Source of the DNA: CAJCJE01 sp963818685
Lineage (GTDB): Bacteria; Actinomycetota; Actinomycetes; Mycobacteriales; Pseudonocardiaceae
Assembly: GCA_963818685.1 (NCBI GenBank)
Contig: CAWFTJ010000005.1
Location: 186,001-250,000 of the forward strand
Length of the DNA stretch: 64,000 bases
Reading direction: 5' to 3'
Part shown: positions 52,662 to 60,847 of the stretch, one piece after another
How the letters are laid out: each line of letters starts with the position of its first letter
Position numbering within the stretch: the first letter of the stretch is position 1
The notes under the pieces: model-generated
Database searches by the model: none
The model's input: only the letters and a program-made list of their open reading frames with translations
Told to the model about the DNA's origin: nothing
Made by a program: the position numbers and the translations under genes

Positions 52662-52812
52662 CCCCCGGAGCATGCTTCCCGCGTCGATGACGCGGGCCCG
52701 AGGCGGACGAGGTCTCGGGGCTCCGGGGGCCGGGTAGCTGCCTTGGATTCGCCGGACGCCCATGCCAGGTCCACACCTGAGTGCCGGCGAGTTAACGCTC
52801 AACGGGGCGTCC
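52662..52812 (-). ncRNA. Candidate structured RNA in the glnX leader
   Basis: Two packed domains are visible. In one, CCCCCGGAGC (52662-52671) pairs with GCTCCGGGGG (52720-52729) and encloses two perfect hairpins, CCCGCGTC/GACGCGGG (52678-52696) and CCCGAG/CTCGGG (52697-52719), with no unpaired base between the hairpins. In the other, GGACGCCC (52754-52761) pairs with GGGCGTCC (52805-52812) and encloses CAGGT-CCAC-ACCTG. An AT-rich patch near 52838-52856 could be the promoter. Strand is inferred from the downstream glnX gene; the opposite strand has equal pairing. The family is unknown. The rest of 52469-53088 has no gene. Confidence 0.55.
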
Positions 52813-53088
52813 TAGCGGACAGCCACCTCACGAGTCCGATAGCTATACAACTTTGGACCACCTCCTCTCTCGCGTAAGACGAACGCTAAGCAATGTGGCC
52901 GGCCTGGCGCAAGGTCATTTCCGCGCGAGCAATCCCACTCACGCCCTCGGCGAAACCGGGAATGTGCGCGGGAGCGCGGGCGATTCGCCCGTTCGGGTCT
53001 ATCTGTGCGTCTAGGCAACCTCAACAGCGGGTAACACGTCCTCCAGTCGGGTCATCGAACAAGCAGGCAAGGGGCGGAGGCGAATCCG

Positions 53089-53745
53089 GTGAGGATGGAT
53101 CAACGCACGGTCGCGCGGGGGCTGCTGGTCGGGGCCGGCCTGCTCACTGCGGCGCTGCTCACCGCCTGCCAGGGTTCGCCCAGCGCGGGCGGCGGCGCAT
53201 CCTCCTCCTCGCTGAGCGTCTCATCGACCACCCAGGCTCCGCCCACCACGACCTCCTCGGTGCCGGCAGGGGGCGCGACCACCCAGCTCGGCGGCGGATC
53301 GTCCGGTGGAACGCCCGAGTGCAAGGCGAGCAACCTCAAGCTCTCCCTCGGTTCGGGTGACGCGGCCGCAGGCCACTTCTACGTGCCGATCGTGTTCACC
53401 AACACCGGCTCGACGACCTGCCTGATGCGTGGCTGGCCGGGCGTGTCCTACGTGACCGGCGACAACGGCACCCAGGTTGGCGCGCCCGCGCAGCGCACGG
53501 GCTCGATCGGCTCGGCCGTGACGCTGGCCCCGAACGCGGTCGCCTCCTCGATCGTGACCGTCACCGACGTCTCGGTGTTCGACGCCAACTCCTGCAGGCC
53601 GACCCCGGTGCGCGGCTTCCGGGTGTACGCCCCGGACGACACCGCGTCGATGTTCATCGCCCGCAGCGGTACCGGCTGCGCCGGCAACCCGTCGAGTCCG
53701 CAGTTGCAGGTCCAGACCGTGAAGGCAGGCGCCGGCAGCGCCTGA
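53089..53745 (+). CDS. DUF4232 domain lipoprotein
   Basis: The GTG at 53089 follows GGAGG by about 9 bases. The 218-residue protein has a lipobox LLTACQGS (Cys near residue 27), a Ser/Thr-rich linker and a DUF4232 domain with ASNLKLSLGSGDAAAGHFYV, FTNTGSTTCLMRGWPGVSYV and NSCRPTPVRGFRVYAPDD. Surface lipoproteins of this family are common in actinomycetes and have no known activity. Confidence 0.88.
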   Translation: MRMDQRTVARGLLVGAGLLTAALLTACQGSPSAGGGASSSSLSVSSTTQAPPTTTSSVPAGGATTQLGGGSSGGTPECKASNLKLSLGSGDAAAGHFYVPIVFTNTGSTTCLMRGWPGVSYVTGDNGTQVGAPAQRTGSIGSAVTLAPNAVASSIVTVTDVSVFDANSCRPTPVRGFRVYAPDDTASMFIARSGTGCAGNPSSPQLQVQTVKAGAGSA

Positions 53746-53758
53746 CCTTCCCGCTAGA

Positions 53759-53794
53759 CCGCTGGCCCGGCCCGCCCTCGCGCCGGGCCAGCGG
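53759..53794. terminator. Terminator between the DUF4232 and tenA genes
   Basis: CCGCTGGCCCGGC (53759-53771) pairs perfectly with GCCGGGCCAGCGG (53782-53794) across a 10-base loop, between two convergent genes. Confidence 0.85.
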
Positions 53795-53799
53795 CATGC

Positions 53800-54486
53800 T
53801 TACCCCAGGAGATCAGTGGTCGGCCAGGCTTCCAGCCGGTAGGCGCTGTCCCAGAACAGCCACTCGTACTCGCAGGCGCGGGTGAACGCGGCGAACATCC
53901 GTTCCCTTGCCGGCTCGGTCGCGGCATCGGCCGCCCGGTCGACCGCGTCGCGGCAGGTGGCCACGGCCTTGGCGAACTCGTCGTCGGCGTAGGTGTCGAT
54001 CCACGCCTGGTACTGGTTGTCTGTGTCGCCCCGTTGACCGGCGACGATGTGCTCACCGACCTGCTGGTACACCCAGAAGCACGGCAGCAGTGCCGCGATC
54101 AGCTCCGGATAGTCGGCGGTCGTCGCGGTCGCCAGCAGGTAGGAGGTGTAGGCAAGGCAGGTCGGCGAGGTCGGCACGGCGTCCAGGTCGGCGTCGGAGA
54201 GGCCGAACCGCTCGAAGTAGCCCTCGTGCAGGGCGCGTTCGACCACAATCGCCTCCTGCGCCGCACCCGCGAAGAACGCGATGTCCGCCACATCGTCGGC
54301 CTTGGCCGAGGCCACGGCCAGCGCGCGGGCGAAGCCGACCAGATAGCGGGCGTCCTGCACCAGGTAGAACTGGAACTGTTGGCGGCCAAGGGTTCCCCGC
54401 GCGAGTTCGCGGTTGAACGGGTGATCGAGCAGGGCGCTGTGCAGCTTCGCGGTGCGCTGCCGGGCGAGTTCACTGAAGACGGCCAT
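53800..54486 (-). CDS. tenA: TenA family thiaminase II / aminopyrimidine aminohydrolase
   Basis: The 228-residue all-helical protein begins MAVFSELARQRTAKLHSALL and contains FYLVQDARYLVGFARAL, a Cys in LLPCFWVYQQVG at the catalytic position, Tyr and Glu residues in QYQAWIDTYADDEF, and CEYEWLFWDSAY with the paired Glu. It salvages aminopyrimidine from degraded thiamine. A TPP riboswitch and a hydroxymethylpyrimidine-type permease gene lie next to it on the opposite strand. The longer frame to 54792 overlaps the riboswitch and is rejected. Confidence 0.9.
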   Translation of the reverse strand: MAVFSELARQRTAKLHSALLDHPFNRELARGTLGRQQFQFYLVQDARYLVGFARALAVASAKADDVADIAFFAGAAQEAIVVERALHEGYFERFGLSDADLDAVPTSPTCLAYTSYLLATATTADYPELIAALLPCFWVYQQVGEHIVAGQRGDTDNQYQAWIDTYADDEFAKAVATCRDAVDRAADAATEPARERMFAAFTRACEYEWLFWDSAYRLEAWPTTDLLG

Positions 54487-54574
54487 GCGCCCATCATGGC
54501 GCCGCGCCGCGACCGGCCCCTTGCTTTTCCTCCCCGGAAGCCTAACGTGGTCCGCGAGCAACACGAAGGCAAAC

Positions 54575-54664
54575 ATCGCGGGAGCTCGGGCGACCGGGCT
54601 GAGAGGACGGCTGACGCGCCGTCGACCGCTTGAACCTGACCGGGTAATGCCGGCGTAGGGAGTT
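54575..54664 (+). promoter_or_regulatory. TPP riboswitch (thi box)
   Basis: The conserved blocks GGGCTGAGAGG (54596-54606) and CTTGAACCTGACCGGGTAAT (54629-54648) followed by GCCGGCGTAGGGAG match the thi-box aptamer. It ends about 9 bases before the CytX start, so TPP binding probably hides the ribosome site. Confidence 0.95.
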
Positions 54665-54670
54665 GGCCAG

Positions 54671-56026
54671 ATGGAATCACTGCGCATGGCTACCCAGGCG
54701 CAAGCTGATCCGCATGCCGAGGTGGCGCCTACCCTGGCCGGGCCGACCCCGAAGACGCTCGGCGTGCTGGACCAGGGCGCGTTCTGGGCCAACCTCGGGG
54801 TGAGCCTGCTCGGCTTCTCCGGCGCGGTCTACGTGCTGCAACCGGCGGGCGTGCCGCAGCTGTCGATCATCGCGGCCATCGCGGCCACCGTGGTCGGCAC
54901 CGTGCTGGGCAGTGTGATGGTCGGTCTGTCCGCAGTGCCCGGTGCCCACACCGACGCACCGGCGATGGTGCTGCTGCGCGGGTTGTTCGGGATGCGACTG
55001 TCCTACCTGCCGACCGTGCTCAACATCGTGCAACTGGTTGGCTGGGGCACGTTCGAGCTGCTGGTCATCTCGCAGGCCGCGCAGGCGCTGTTCCACGGCG
55101 GCCCGCACTGGCTGTACGTGGTGATCACCGGGGTGGTCACCACCGCGATGACCATCCGGCCGCTCGGCGCGCTGCGGGTGCTGCGCCGATACGTCACGGT
55201 GGCCATGGTCATCGCCATGATCTACCTGTTCGTGCAGGTGTTGCGGCATCCGCTGCCGGACCTGACGCACGGTTCGTGGCGCGGGTTCTGGGCCGGTTCG
55301 GACGTCGCGCTCGCGGTCGCGGTGTCCTGGATCCCGGTCGCTTCGGACTATTCGCGACACTCGCGGTCCAGCGGCGCCGCGTTCGGCGCGGCCACCGTCG
55401 GCTACTCGATCACCCAGATCCTCTGCTACGTCCTTGGCCTGCTCGCGCTGGCGGGCACGACCGACGCGCCGTTCCAGCCGTTCCTCGCCCTGCCGGTGGG
55501 CGGCCTGTTCTTCGCGGTGCTGATGGTGCGCGAGGTCGACCAGTCCTTCGCCAACGTCTACTCGACCGGCGTCTCGGTGCAGAACCTGTTGCCCAAGGCG
55601 GATCGCCGGGTGCTGACGGTGCTCATCGGCGCGCTCACCACGGTGCTCGCGCTGGTCATGGACATGAGCCAGTACCAGGGCTTCCTCACCTTGCTCGGCT
55701 CGGTGTTCGTGCCGATGTGCGGGGTGCTGGTCGCGGACTACTTCCTGCGCGGCAACGCGAAGCGCTGGAACACCTCGGGCCAGGCCCCGTCCCGCTGGTC
55801 CATGCTGATCGCCTGGATGCTCGGGTTGATCACCTATCAACTGATCAACCCTGGCGCGGTCGGGGCCTGGTCGACGATGTGGACGAACACCGCGCACTGG
55901 CTGGGTTTCACCCCGCAGAGCTGGATGAGCGCCTCGGTGTTCTCCTTCGTCGTCGCCGGGGTCCTCGCCTACCTCTTCGATGTCCTAGTTGGACGGACGA
56001 GGGCGCGGAAGGGCGGCGGCGAGTAG
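54671..56026 (+). CDS. cytX: CytX-type hydroxymethylpyrimidine permease (NCS1 family)
   Basis: The 451-residue protein has about twelve membrane helices and NCS1 features: LGVLDQGAFWANLGVSLLGF, VVGTVLGSVMVGLSAVPGAH, AVSWIPVASDYSRHSRSSGA and a C-terminal MCGVLVADYFLRGN. Position directly behind a TPP riboswitch assigns it to thiamine precursor uptake, most likely hydroxymethylpyrimidine. An ATG at 54686 is an alternative start. Its last 42 bases overlap the end of a convergent gene. Confidence 0.9.
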   Translation: MESLRMATQAQADPHAEVAPTLAGPTPKTLGVLDQGAFWANLGVSLLGFSGAVYVLQPAGVPQLSIIAAIAATVVGTVLGSVMVGLSAVPGAHTDAPAMVLLRGLFGMRLSYLPTVLNIVQLVGWGTFELLVISQAAQALFHGGPHWLYVVITGVVTTAMTIRPLGALRVLRRYVTVAMVIAMIYLFVQVLRHPLPDLTHGSWRGFWAGSDVALAVAVSWIPVASDYSRHSRSSGAAFGAATVGYSITQILCYVLGLLALAGTTDAPFQPFLALPVGGLFFAVLMVREVDQSFANVYSTGVSVQNLLPKADRRVLTVLIGALTTVLALVMDMSQYQGFLTLLGSVFVPMCGVLVADYFLRGNAKRWNTSGQAPSRWSMLIAWMLGLITYQLINPGAVGAWSTMWTNTAHWLGFTPQSWMSASVFSFVVAGVLAYLFDVLVGRTRARKGGGE

Positions 56027-56446
56027 CCTGCCCTGCCTGCGCAGCGACGGCGGGATCGGCGGGAAGGTCAGCTGGATGGGTTCGACGAAACCCTCGGCCA
56101 TGAACCGGTAGCGCACGAACAGCGAGCCGCGCGGCTCGTCGACCGAGACGCGGTTCCGGTCGAACGAGGCGAGGTGCTTGCCGATGCCGCCGGTCGATGC
56201 GACGTTGGCGAAGAAGATCACCTGCTGATTGGTCAGCACGATGTAGACCTCGCGCTGGCTGAGCCCGACGAACCCGACGCCGCCGCCGAGCGCGGCGATG
56301 GCCACTCCGGTGGCCACGCCGATCAGCGCCGAGTCGGCCGCCCGCGCGGCCACGTTGCCGAGCTTGGCCAAGGTGGTGAGTTGCACCGCGTCGCCGGGCA
56401 GCATCACCTCGGCCGCCCTGTCGAGCAGTTTCCGCTTACGCCCCAT
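55985..56446 (-). CDS. Hypothetical PH-like domain protein
   Basis: The 153-residue protein begins MGRKRKLLDRAAEVMLPGDA, has one hydrophobic segment (SALIGVATGVAIAALGGGVG) and a beta-rich part REVYIVLTNQQVIFFANVAS characteristic of small PH-like proteins that report on membrane surfaces. The C-terminus overlaps the cytX gene by 42 bases in the convergent direction. Function unknown. Confidence 0.7.
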   Translation of the reverse strand: MGRKRKLLDRAAEVMLPGDAVQLTTLAKLGNVAARAADSALIGVATGVAIAALGGGVGFVGLSQREVYIVLTNQQVIFFANVASTGGIGKHLASFDRNRVSVDEPRGSLFVRYRFMAEGFVEPIQLTFPPIPPSLRRQGRLLAAALPRPRPSN

Positions 56447-56509
56447 GGCGGCCCTGTCCTTCGATCGGCCCGGATACTCCTCGTGATAGTCGTTGGATCA
56501 CTCGATCCG

Positions 56510-57895
56510 TTACAACACCTTCAGTTCCTCGGTGACACTGTTGACCGAGGACTTGGCGTCGCCGAAGAGCATGGACGTCTTCGGGTCGTAGTACAGCTCG
56601 TTCTCGATGCCGGCGAAGCCCGGGTTCATCGACCGCTTGAGCACGATGATCGACTGCGCCTCGTCCACGTTGAGGATGGGCATGCCGTGGATCGGCGAGT
56701 TCGGATTGGTCCGCGCGGCCGGGTTGGTCACGTCGTTCGCGCCGATCACCAGGGCGACATCGGTACGGGAGAACTCGCTGTTGATGTCGTCCATCTCCTT
56801 GAGCTGCTCGTAGGGCACGTCGGCCTCGGCGAGCAGCACGTTCATGTGACCTGGCATCCGGCCCGCGACCGGGTGGATCGCGTACTTGACCTCGACGCCC
56901 TTGTCCTCAAGCAGCTTGGCCAGCTCGCGCACCGCGTGCTGCGCCTGCGCGACCGCCATGCCGTACCCGGGCACGATGACGACCTGGTTGGCGTAGGCCA
57001 TCTGGATGGCCGCGTCCGCTGCCGAGGTGGACCGGACGGTCTTGTCGGTCGCGCCCTCGCCGGAGGCGGCGATCGTGCCGCCGCCGAAGCCACCCGCGAT
57101 GATCGCCGGGATGGACCGGTTCATCGCCTTGGCCATCAGGTTGGTCAGGATCGAACCCGACGCGCCGACGATCATGCCGGCCACGATCATCGCGGTGTTG
57201 TCCAGCGCGAGACCGGTCGCCGCGGCCGAGAGGCCGGTGAACGCGTTGAGCAGCGAGATGACCACCGGCATGTCCGCGCCGCCGATCGGCAGCACGACCA
57301 TCAGGCCGAGCGCGGCCGCGAAGATCAGCACGCCGACGATCAGCCACTGCGAGTCGACCCCGACCCCCGCGATCACGGCGCAGGCGACGGCGAGCACGAA
57401 CAGCAGCAGGTTCACCGCCTGCTGCGGCTTGCCGAGCGTGATCGGCCGACCGGGCAGGATCTCCTGGAGCTTGCCGTAGGCAACCAGCGAGCCCCAGAAC
57501 GAGATCGACCCGATGATGGCGGCGAACAGCGAGGTCACCGGCACATAAGCGGCCATGTGGGCGTAGTCGTGGGTGGCGCGGAACTCGACCCAGGCGATCA
57601 GGCCGACCGCGCCACCGCCGACCCCGTTGAACAGCGCCACCATCTGCGGCATCGCGGTCATCTTGACCTGCCGCGCGGACGGCACGCCGACAACGGCGCC
57701 GAGCACGATGCCCAGCGCGATCAGCACCCAGTTGCTCATGCCGGGCGTGAGCAGGGTGGCGATGATCGCGATGACCATGCCGACCGCGGCGATCCAGTTG
57801 CCGCGCACCGCGGTTCGCGGCCCCGTCAGGCCCATCAGGCCATAGATGAACAGGGCGAAGGCGATGATGTAGAGGACGTCGACGAGAGAACTCAC
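56510..57895 (-). CDS. pntB: NAD(P) transhydrogenase subunit beta
   Basis: The 461-residue subunit has eight to nine membrane helices followed by the NADP-binding domain III with VVIVPGYGMAVAQAQHAV, KYAIHPVAGRMPGHMNVLLA, VALVIGANDVTNPAART and KRSMNPGFAGIEN. It forms the proton channel and the NADP(H) site of the proton-translocating transhydrogenase. Its start overlaps the pntAb stop by 4 bases. Confidence 0.96.
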   Translation of the reverse strand: MSSLVDVLYIIAFALFIYGLMGLTGPRTAVRGNWIAAVGMVIAIIATLLTPGMSNWVLIALGIVLGAVVGVPSARQVKMTAMPQMVALFNGVGGGAVGLIAWVEFRATHDYAHMAAYVPVTSLFAAIIGSISFWGSLVAYGKLQEILPGRPITLGKPQQAVNLLLFVLAVACAVIAGVGVDSQWLIVGVLIFAAALGLMVVLPIGGADMPVVISLLNAFTGLSAAATGLALDNTAMIVAGMIVGASGSILTNLMAKAMNRSIPAIIAGGFGGGTIAASGEGATDKTVRSTSAADAAIQMAYANQVVIVPGYGMAVAQAQHAVRELAKLLEDKGVEVKYAIHPVAGRMPGHMNVLLAEADVPYEQLKEMDDINSEFSRTDVALVIGANDVTNPAARTNPNSPIHGMPILNVDEAQSIIVLKRSMNPGFAGIENELYYDPKTSMLFGDAKSSVNSVTEELKVL

Positions 57896-58206
57896 TTCTG
57901 GTCTCCGCCCTTCTCTTCCTGGGCGGCGGGCTTGCGCGCCTTGAACATGCCGAGCATCCGGTCGGTGACCAGGAAGCCGCCGACCACGTTGATGGTGCCG
58001 AAGGCGATGGCGATGACCAGCAGGATCTTGTCCAGCACGCCGGTGGCCTGACTGCCGATGACGATCAGGCCGCCGAGCAGCACGATGCCGTGGATCGCGT
58101 TGGTGCCGGACATCAGCGGGGTGTGCAGGGTGTTGGGCACTTTGGAGATCACGGCGAAGCCGACGAAGCCGGCCAGCACCAGGATCGCCAGGTTGGCGAG
58201 GAACAT
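57892..58206 (-). CDS. pntAb: NAD(P) transhydrogenase subunit alpha part 2
   Basis: The 104-residue membrane piece begins MFLANLAILVLAGFVGFAVI and contains VPNTLHTPLMSGTNAIHGIV, the conserved segment of the alpha subunit membrane domain, with a charged tail. The three-gene split layout (alpha 1, alpha 2, beta) is typical of actinobacteria and Rhodospirillum. Confidence 0.95.
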   Translation of the reverse strand: MFLANLAILVLAGFVGFAVISKVPNTLHTPLMSGTNAIHGIVLLGGLIVIGSQATGVLDKILLVIAIAFGTINVVGGFLVTDRMLGMFKARKPAAQEEKGGDQK

Positions 58207-59336
58207 CAGGCGCCCCCCTCGGTAATGGTCACAGCTGTTGTCCGGGTCACGCAGGAGCGGGCGAGCACCTCGTCGCTGAAGTCCGGCGCTACGGCGCCGT
58301 CCTTCAACATGAGTTCCAGCAGCGCGGACACGTTGCGCGCGTACAGCTCGCTGGCGTGTTCGGGCATGGTGGCCGGCAGGTTGAGCGGCGATGCGATGGT
58401 GACGTCGTGCTTGACCACGATCTGGCCCGGTTCGGTCAGCTCGCAGTTGCCGCCGGTCTCGCCTGCCAGGTCGACGACGACGCTGCCCGGTCGCATGTTC
58501 TCCACCGACGCGGCGGTCACCAGCCTCGGCGCTGGCCTGCCCGGCACGAGCGCGGTGGTGATGACGACGTCGAAGTTGCTGATCGCCTCGGCAAGTCGCT
58601 TCTGCTGCTCGGCTCGTTCGGCCTCGGTCAGCTCGCGGGCGTAACCGCCCTCGCCCGCTGCCTCGATGCCCAGATCCAGCCACTGCGCGCCGAGGGATTT
58701 CACCTGCTCGGCGACCTCCGGCCGGACGTCGTAACCGGTGGTGCGCGCGCCGAGCCGCTTGGCCGTTGCCAGCGCCTGGAGGCCGGCGACGCCGACGCCG
58801 AGCACCAGCACGGTCGCCGGCTTCACCGTGCCGGCGGCCGTGGTCAGCATCGGGAAGAAGCGGGTTGACTGTTCAGCGGCCAGCAGCACTGCCTTGTAGC
58901 CGGCGACGTTGGCCTGGGAGGACAGCGCGTCCATCGACTGCGCCCTGGAGATTCGAGGCACGGATTCCATCGCGAATCCGGTCACCCCGTGATCCCGGAG
59001 TTTCTGAATTGTTTCCGGATCGGTGAGCGGCGCGAGGAAACCAATCAGCGTGGCGCCGGAGCGCAGCTTGGCTATTTCCTCCTCGGTAGGCCGGGTGACC
59101 TTGACGACCACGTCCGCTTCCCACGGGTCGCCGATCTTCGCGCCCGCCTGCTGGTACGCCTCGTCCGGAATCAGCGCTCCGAGACCGGCCCCGGCCTCGA
59201 CCAGCACGTCCAATCCGAGTGCGCGCAGTTTCTCGACAACTTTGGGTACCAGGGCGACCCGGCGTTCTCCCGCCGCGACCTCCCGAGGCACTCCGACGCT
59301 GGCGTGCACGGTGTCCACTGTTGTGTCGGCTGTCAC
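58206..59336 (-). CDS. pntAa: NAD(P) transhydrogenase subunit alpha part 1
   Basis: The 376-residue soluble NAD(H)-binding subunit starts MTADTTVDTVHASVGVPREV and resembles alanine dehydrogenase, with AGERRVALVPKVVEKL, VESVPRISRAQSMDALSSQA, VLVLGVGVAGLQALATAKRL as the Rossmann fold and YDVRPEVAEQVKSLGA. First gene of the pnt operon, overlapping pntAb by one base-sharing ATGA-type junction. Confidence 0.95.
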   Translation of the reverse strand: MTADTTVDTVHASVGVPREVAAGERRVALVPKVVEKLRALGLDVLVEAGAGLGALIPDEAYQQAGAKIGDPWEADVVVKVTRPTEEEIAKLRSGATLIGFLAPLTDPETIQKLRDHGVTGFAMESVPRISRAQSMDALSSQANVAGYKAVLLAAEQSTRFFPMLTTAAGTVKPATVLVLGVGVAGLQALATAKRLGARTTGYDVRPEVAEQVKSLGAQWLDLGIEAAGEGGYARELTEAERAEQQKRLAEAISNFDVVITTALVPGRPAPRLVTAASVENMRPGSVVVDLAGETGGNCELTEPGQIVVKHDVTIASPLNLPATMPEHASELYARNVSALLELMLKDGAVAPDFSDEVLARSCVTRTTAVTITEGGA

Positions 59337-59378
59337 TCGGCGAGCATGCCGTGCATTGGTCTACCAAGTAAAGGAAGG

Positions 59379-59399
59379 TGTGACGCGCGGTGCGTCACA
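59379..59399. promoter_or_regulatory. Inverted repeat upstream of the pnt operon
   Basis: TGTGACGC (59379-59386) and GCGTCACA (59392-59399) are perfect arms around a 5-base centre, 43 bases upstream of the pntAa start. The half-sites resemble CRP-type TGTGA/TCACA, but the spacing (11 bases) is too long for a classical CRP site. Confidence 0.45.
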
Positions 59400-59462
59400 A
59401 TGGTTTCACAACCTGACCGGTAAAGACCGCCCACCTGGCGGACTGCCTGCCCGATTTGGGCG

Positions 59463-60071
59463 TTACCGCGCGGACAGCTCCCGGAACCCGGAGTCCACGC
59501 GGGCGCGCAGGCCGGCGATCTCCCTGCTCAGTTCCCGAATCAGCTCCGCCTGAGATTTGTTCAGGTCGGTCACGGTGGCATCCTGCGCCTCCGGTTTCAG
59601 GTTGACCACGATGCTGCCGCCGGGCTCCAGCGTGGCCCGCTTCACCTCGGTCAGGTCGCCGGCGCCCTGTCTGCGCAGCGCAACGGCCACATCGCCGTGT
59701 CGCAGGCCGAGCCTGCGCAGGTTGCCGACGACCTTCCCGTTGACAACCAGGTCGGTCGGCCTGCCCTCGAACAGGTGCGCGAGCCAGGTGTAGCGGACGG
59801 CGAGCCGCACGATGATCGCGTTGACCCCGAGCAGCACCGCAGCGCCCAGCAAGCCGCCGACCAGGCTGTTGTCATTGCCGATGATCGAGTTCTGGACCAC
59901 ATTGGACAGCAGCAGCATGACGACGAGGTCGAACGTGTTCAGCTCGGCAAGGTCCCGCTTGCCGGCCAGCCGCAACAGGATCGCCATGCCCCCGTACACC
60001 CCGACGGTGCGCAGCACCTTCTCAAGGACCGGGATCTGGATCTGAAAGAGGTCCGCCCACACGGTGCTCAC
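59463..60071 (-). CDS. DUF421 (YetF-like) membrane protein
   Basis: From a GTG at 60071 (60062 also possible) the protein has about 202 residues: three membrane helices near the start (RTVGVYGGMAILLRLAGKRD, LVVMLLLSNVVQNSIIGNDN, VGGLLGAAVLLGVNAIIVRL), the DUF421 motif GRPTDLVVNGKVVGN and a helical C-terminus. YetF-like proteins are linked to spore and envelope functions in Firmicutes; the actinobacterial role is not known. Confidence 0.8.
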   Translation of the reverse strand: MSTVWADLFQIQIPVLEKVLRTVGVYGGMAILLRLAGKRDLAELNTFDLVVMLLLSNVVQNSIIGNDNSLVGGLLGAAVLLGVNAIIVRLAVRYTWLAHLFEGRPTDLVVNGKVVGNLRRLGLRHGDVAVALRRQGAGDLTEVKRATLEPGGSIVVNLKPEAQDATVTDLNKSQAELIRELSREIAGLRARVDSGFRELSAR

Positions 60072-60162
60072 CCTTCGTCGGCGATGTCGCTTCGGATCGA
60101 AAAGTAAACCCGAATTTGGAAAAACGGTCACATCACAGGGCGCGGAGTGCTTGCATGTCCGA

Positions 60163-60789
60163 GTGGAACCCACACCGGAATCGCCAGGCCAGGACCGAGG
60201 CCACCCCGAGCAGCAGCCTGGTTACCCACAAGCGCAAACAAGTTATCCACCGAGTTATCCACAGGATGCTCCCCAGGCTGGACAGCCCTACGGCATGGCA
60301 CCGATGCCGGGTGGCCCCGAGCAGCCAGGACGCCTGCCGATGGACGCGGCCCTGCGTCGGGTGATCATCGTGATGTTCATCAACCTCGGCCTCAGCGTGA
60401 TCACCTCCATCCTGGTGTTGATCATGCACAACAGCGTGATCGACTACCAGCTCGCGCACACGCGGCTCCCACCCGGCGCGAACGTGGACATGATGCGCCA
60501 GGCGCTGCAAGGCGCGTTGTGGGGCAGGATCGCCGGCAGCGTCGTGGTGTCCGCGCTCTACATCTGGCGGGCGTTCGCGCTGCGCCGCGGCTCGCGCGGT
60601 GCCTACCTGCGGCTGTACTACATCGCCATCATCGGCATCCTCGGCATCGCCTACCTGATCTTCGTCAGCACCCAGTACCCGGTGTGGATGCGGGTGGAGC
60701 AGGTGCTCCAAGCGGTGGTGCTGGTCGGGCTGCTGATCGCGGTCAGCCGCCCGGCTGTGCGCAACCGATTCGCCAAACAGCGGTACTGA
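60163..60789 (+). CDS. Small multispan membrane protein with Pro/Gln-rich N-terminus
   Basis: The protein (208 residues from a GTG at 60163) has a disordered N-terminal region (PGYPQAQTSYPPSYPQDAPQ) and four membrane helices (ALRRVIIVMFINLGLSVITS, GRIAGSVVVSALYIW, YYIAIIGILGIAYLIFVSTQ, QVLQAVVLVGLLIAVSRPAV). Proteins of this layout are common in actinomycetes and unassigned. The start is uncertain; no good ribosome site is seen. Confidence 0.65.
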   Translation: MEPTPESPGQDRGHPEQQPGYPQAQTSYPPSYPQDAPQAGQPYGMAPMPGGPEQPGRLPMDAALRRVIIVMFINLGLSVITSILVLIMHNSVIDYQLAHTRLPPGANVDMMRQALQGALWGRIAGSVVVSALYIWRAFALRRGSRGAYLRLYYIAIIGILGIAYLIFVSTQYPVWMRVEQVLQAVVLVGLLIAVSRPAVRNRFAKQRY

Positions 60790-60803
60790 CCGCTGTTCGC
60801 GAA

Positions 60804-60838
60804 GGGTCCGGTGCGGCGGGAGGCGCCGCACCGGACCC
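60804..60838. terminator. 15-bp hairpin between convergent genes
   Basis: GGGTCCGGTGCGGCG (60804-60818) pairs perfectly with CGCCGCACCGGACCC (60824-60838) around GGAGG. It serves the small membrane protein and the polysaccharide lyase gene. Confidence 0.9.
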
Positions 60839-60847
60839 GTTCGTGTT

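Noticed and set aside
52469..52774. N-terminal extension of GlnX
   Set aside because: The extra residues have no family similarity, no ribosome site, and lie over the structured leader.
59379..59399. CRP/GlxR binding site upstream of pntAa
   Set aside because: The TGTGA and TCACA half-sites are 11 bases apart instead of 6, so only a generic inverted repeat is reported.
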